From contig CAZENQ010000083.1 in NCBI GenBank assembly GCA_964513655.1, positions 1-14,166 of the forward strand: a stretch of DNA of 14,166 nucleotides, in the 5' to 3' direction. The notes under the pieces are model-generated. The model worked only from the letters and a program-made list of their open reading frames with translations, was not told the DNA's origin and did not search any database. The DNA comes from G020350405 sp964513655. Its GTDB lineage: Bacteria > Planctomycetota > Phycisphaerae > Sedimentisphaerales > Anaerobacaceae. Numbering within the stretch: position 1 is the stretch's first letter; the number at the start of each line of letters is the position of its first letter. Shown here piece after piece: positions 14,093 to 14,166 of this stretch. Made by a program: the position numbers and the translations under genes.

Positions 14093-14166
14093 TCAGACTA
14101 CTTCGCTCGCAAGCGAAATAATTTTCATATAGTTTTTTTCACGAAGCTCGCGAGCAACCGCACCGA
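14093..14166 (-). CDS. rplN: 50S ribosomal protein L14, C-terminal end only
   Basis: Only the last 23 codons and the TGA (14093-14095) are in the window; the gene runs off the right edge. The frame reads GAVARELREKNYMKIISLASEVV, which matches the L14 C-terminus (normally GPVARELRE...FMKIxSLAPEV). A Ser replaces the usual Pro three residues before the end. L14 lies at the subunit interface of the 50S. Its position upstream of rplX is the normal start of the spc cluster. The inverted repeats in this stretch (TTCGCT/AGCGAA and GCTCGCGAGC) are part of the coding sequence. Confidence 0.93.
   Translation of the reverse strand, partial: GAVARELREKNYMKIISLASEVV

Noticed and set aside
14102..14155. 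Inverted repeats TTCGCT/AGCGAA and GCTCGCGAGC, first taken as regulatory
   Set aside because: They lie inside the rplN coding end, so the pattern is explained by L14 codons.

Overview
The window is a bacterial chromosome segment of moderate G+C content. Almost all of it (3289 to the right edge, minus strand) is the end of the spc ribosomal-protein cluster joined to the alpha cluster. Read in transcription order it holds rplN (C-terminal end only), rplX, rplE, rpsN, rpsH, rplF, rplR, rpsE, rplO, secY, adk, map, infA, rpmJ, rpsM, rpsK, rpsD, rpoA, rplQ and a HIT-family gene. rpmJ (37 codons) and the rplN end were found by reading the reverse strand directly. No rpmD (L30) lies between rpsE and rplO. 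adk and map sit between secY and infA, an arrangement common outside the gammaproteobacteria.

Downstream of this cluster is a single initiator tRNA gene (tRNA-fMet, minus strand, 3123-3196). It has candidate promoter elements of its own and a very strong intrinsic terminator (3072-3112). The tRNA has two unusual features: C instead of U at position 33 of the anticodon loop, and a C1:U72 end mismatch. Next to it, 2981-3053 carries two degraded pieces that match the 3' half of the same tRNA, in opposite orientations.

The left third is accessory. A minus-strand lipoprotein with a GH20-like (beta-N-acetylhexosaminidase-type) catalytic barrel (1588-2604) converges on the C-terminal part of a large plus-strand secreted protein built from lamin-tail domains (1-1259). 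They are separated by 328 AT-rich bases with no gene that I can recognise.

Lineage: the lamin-tail and GH20-like secreted proteins, the loss of L30, the long charged tail on L17 and the overall protein flavour suggest a planctomycete, perhaps of the Phycisphaerae. This is inference; nothing in the window fixes the taxonomy.

The main block supplies 30S and 50S proteins, RNA polymerase alpha, the SecY channel, initiation factor IF1, methionine aminopeptidase and adenylate kinase. It therefore joins ribosome assembly, initiation, N-terminal processing and membrane insertion, and the initiator tRNA next to it fits that theme. Several genes are translationally coupled by TGATG or ATGA overlaps (rpsH/rplF, rpsE/rplO, secY/adk). 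I found no obviously new multi-gene system. The tRNA features are the observations most worth following up.
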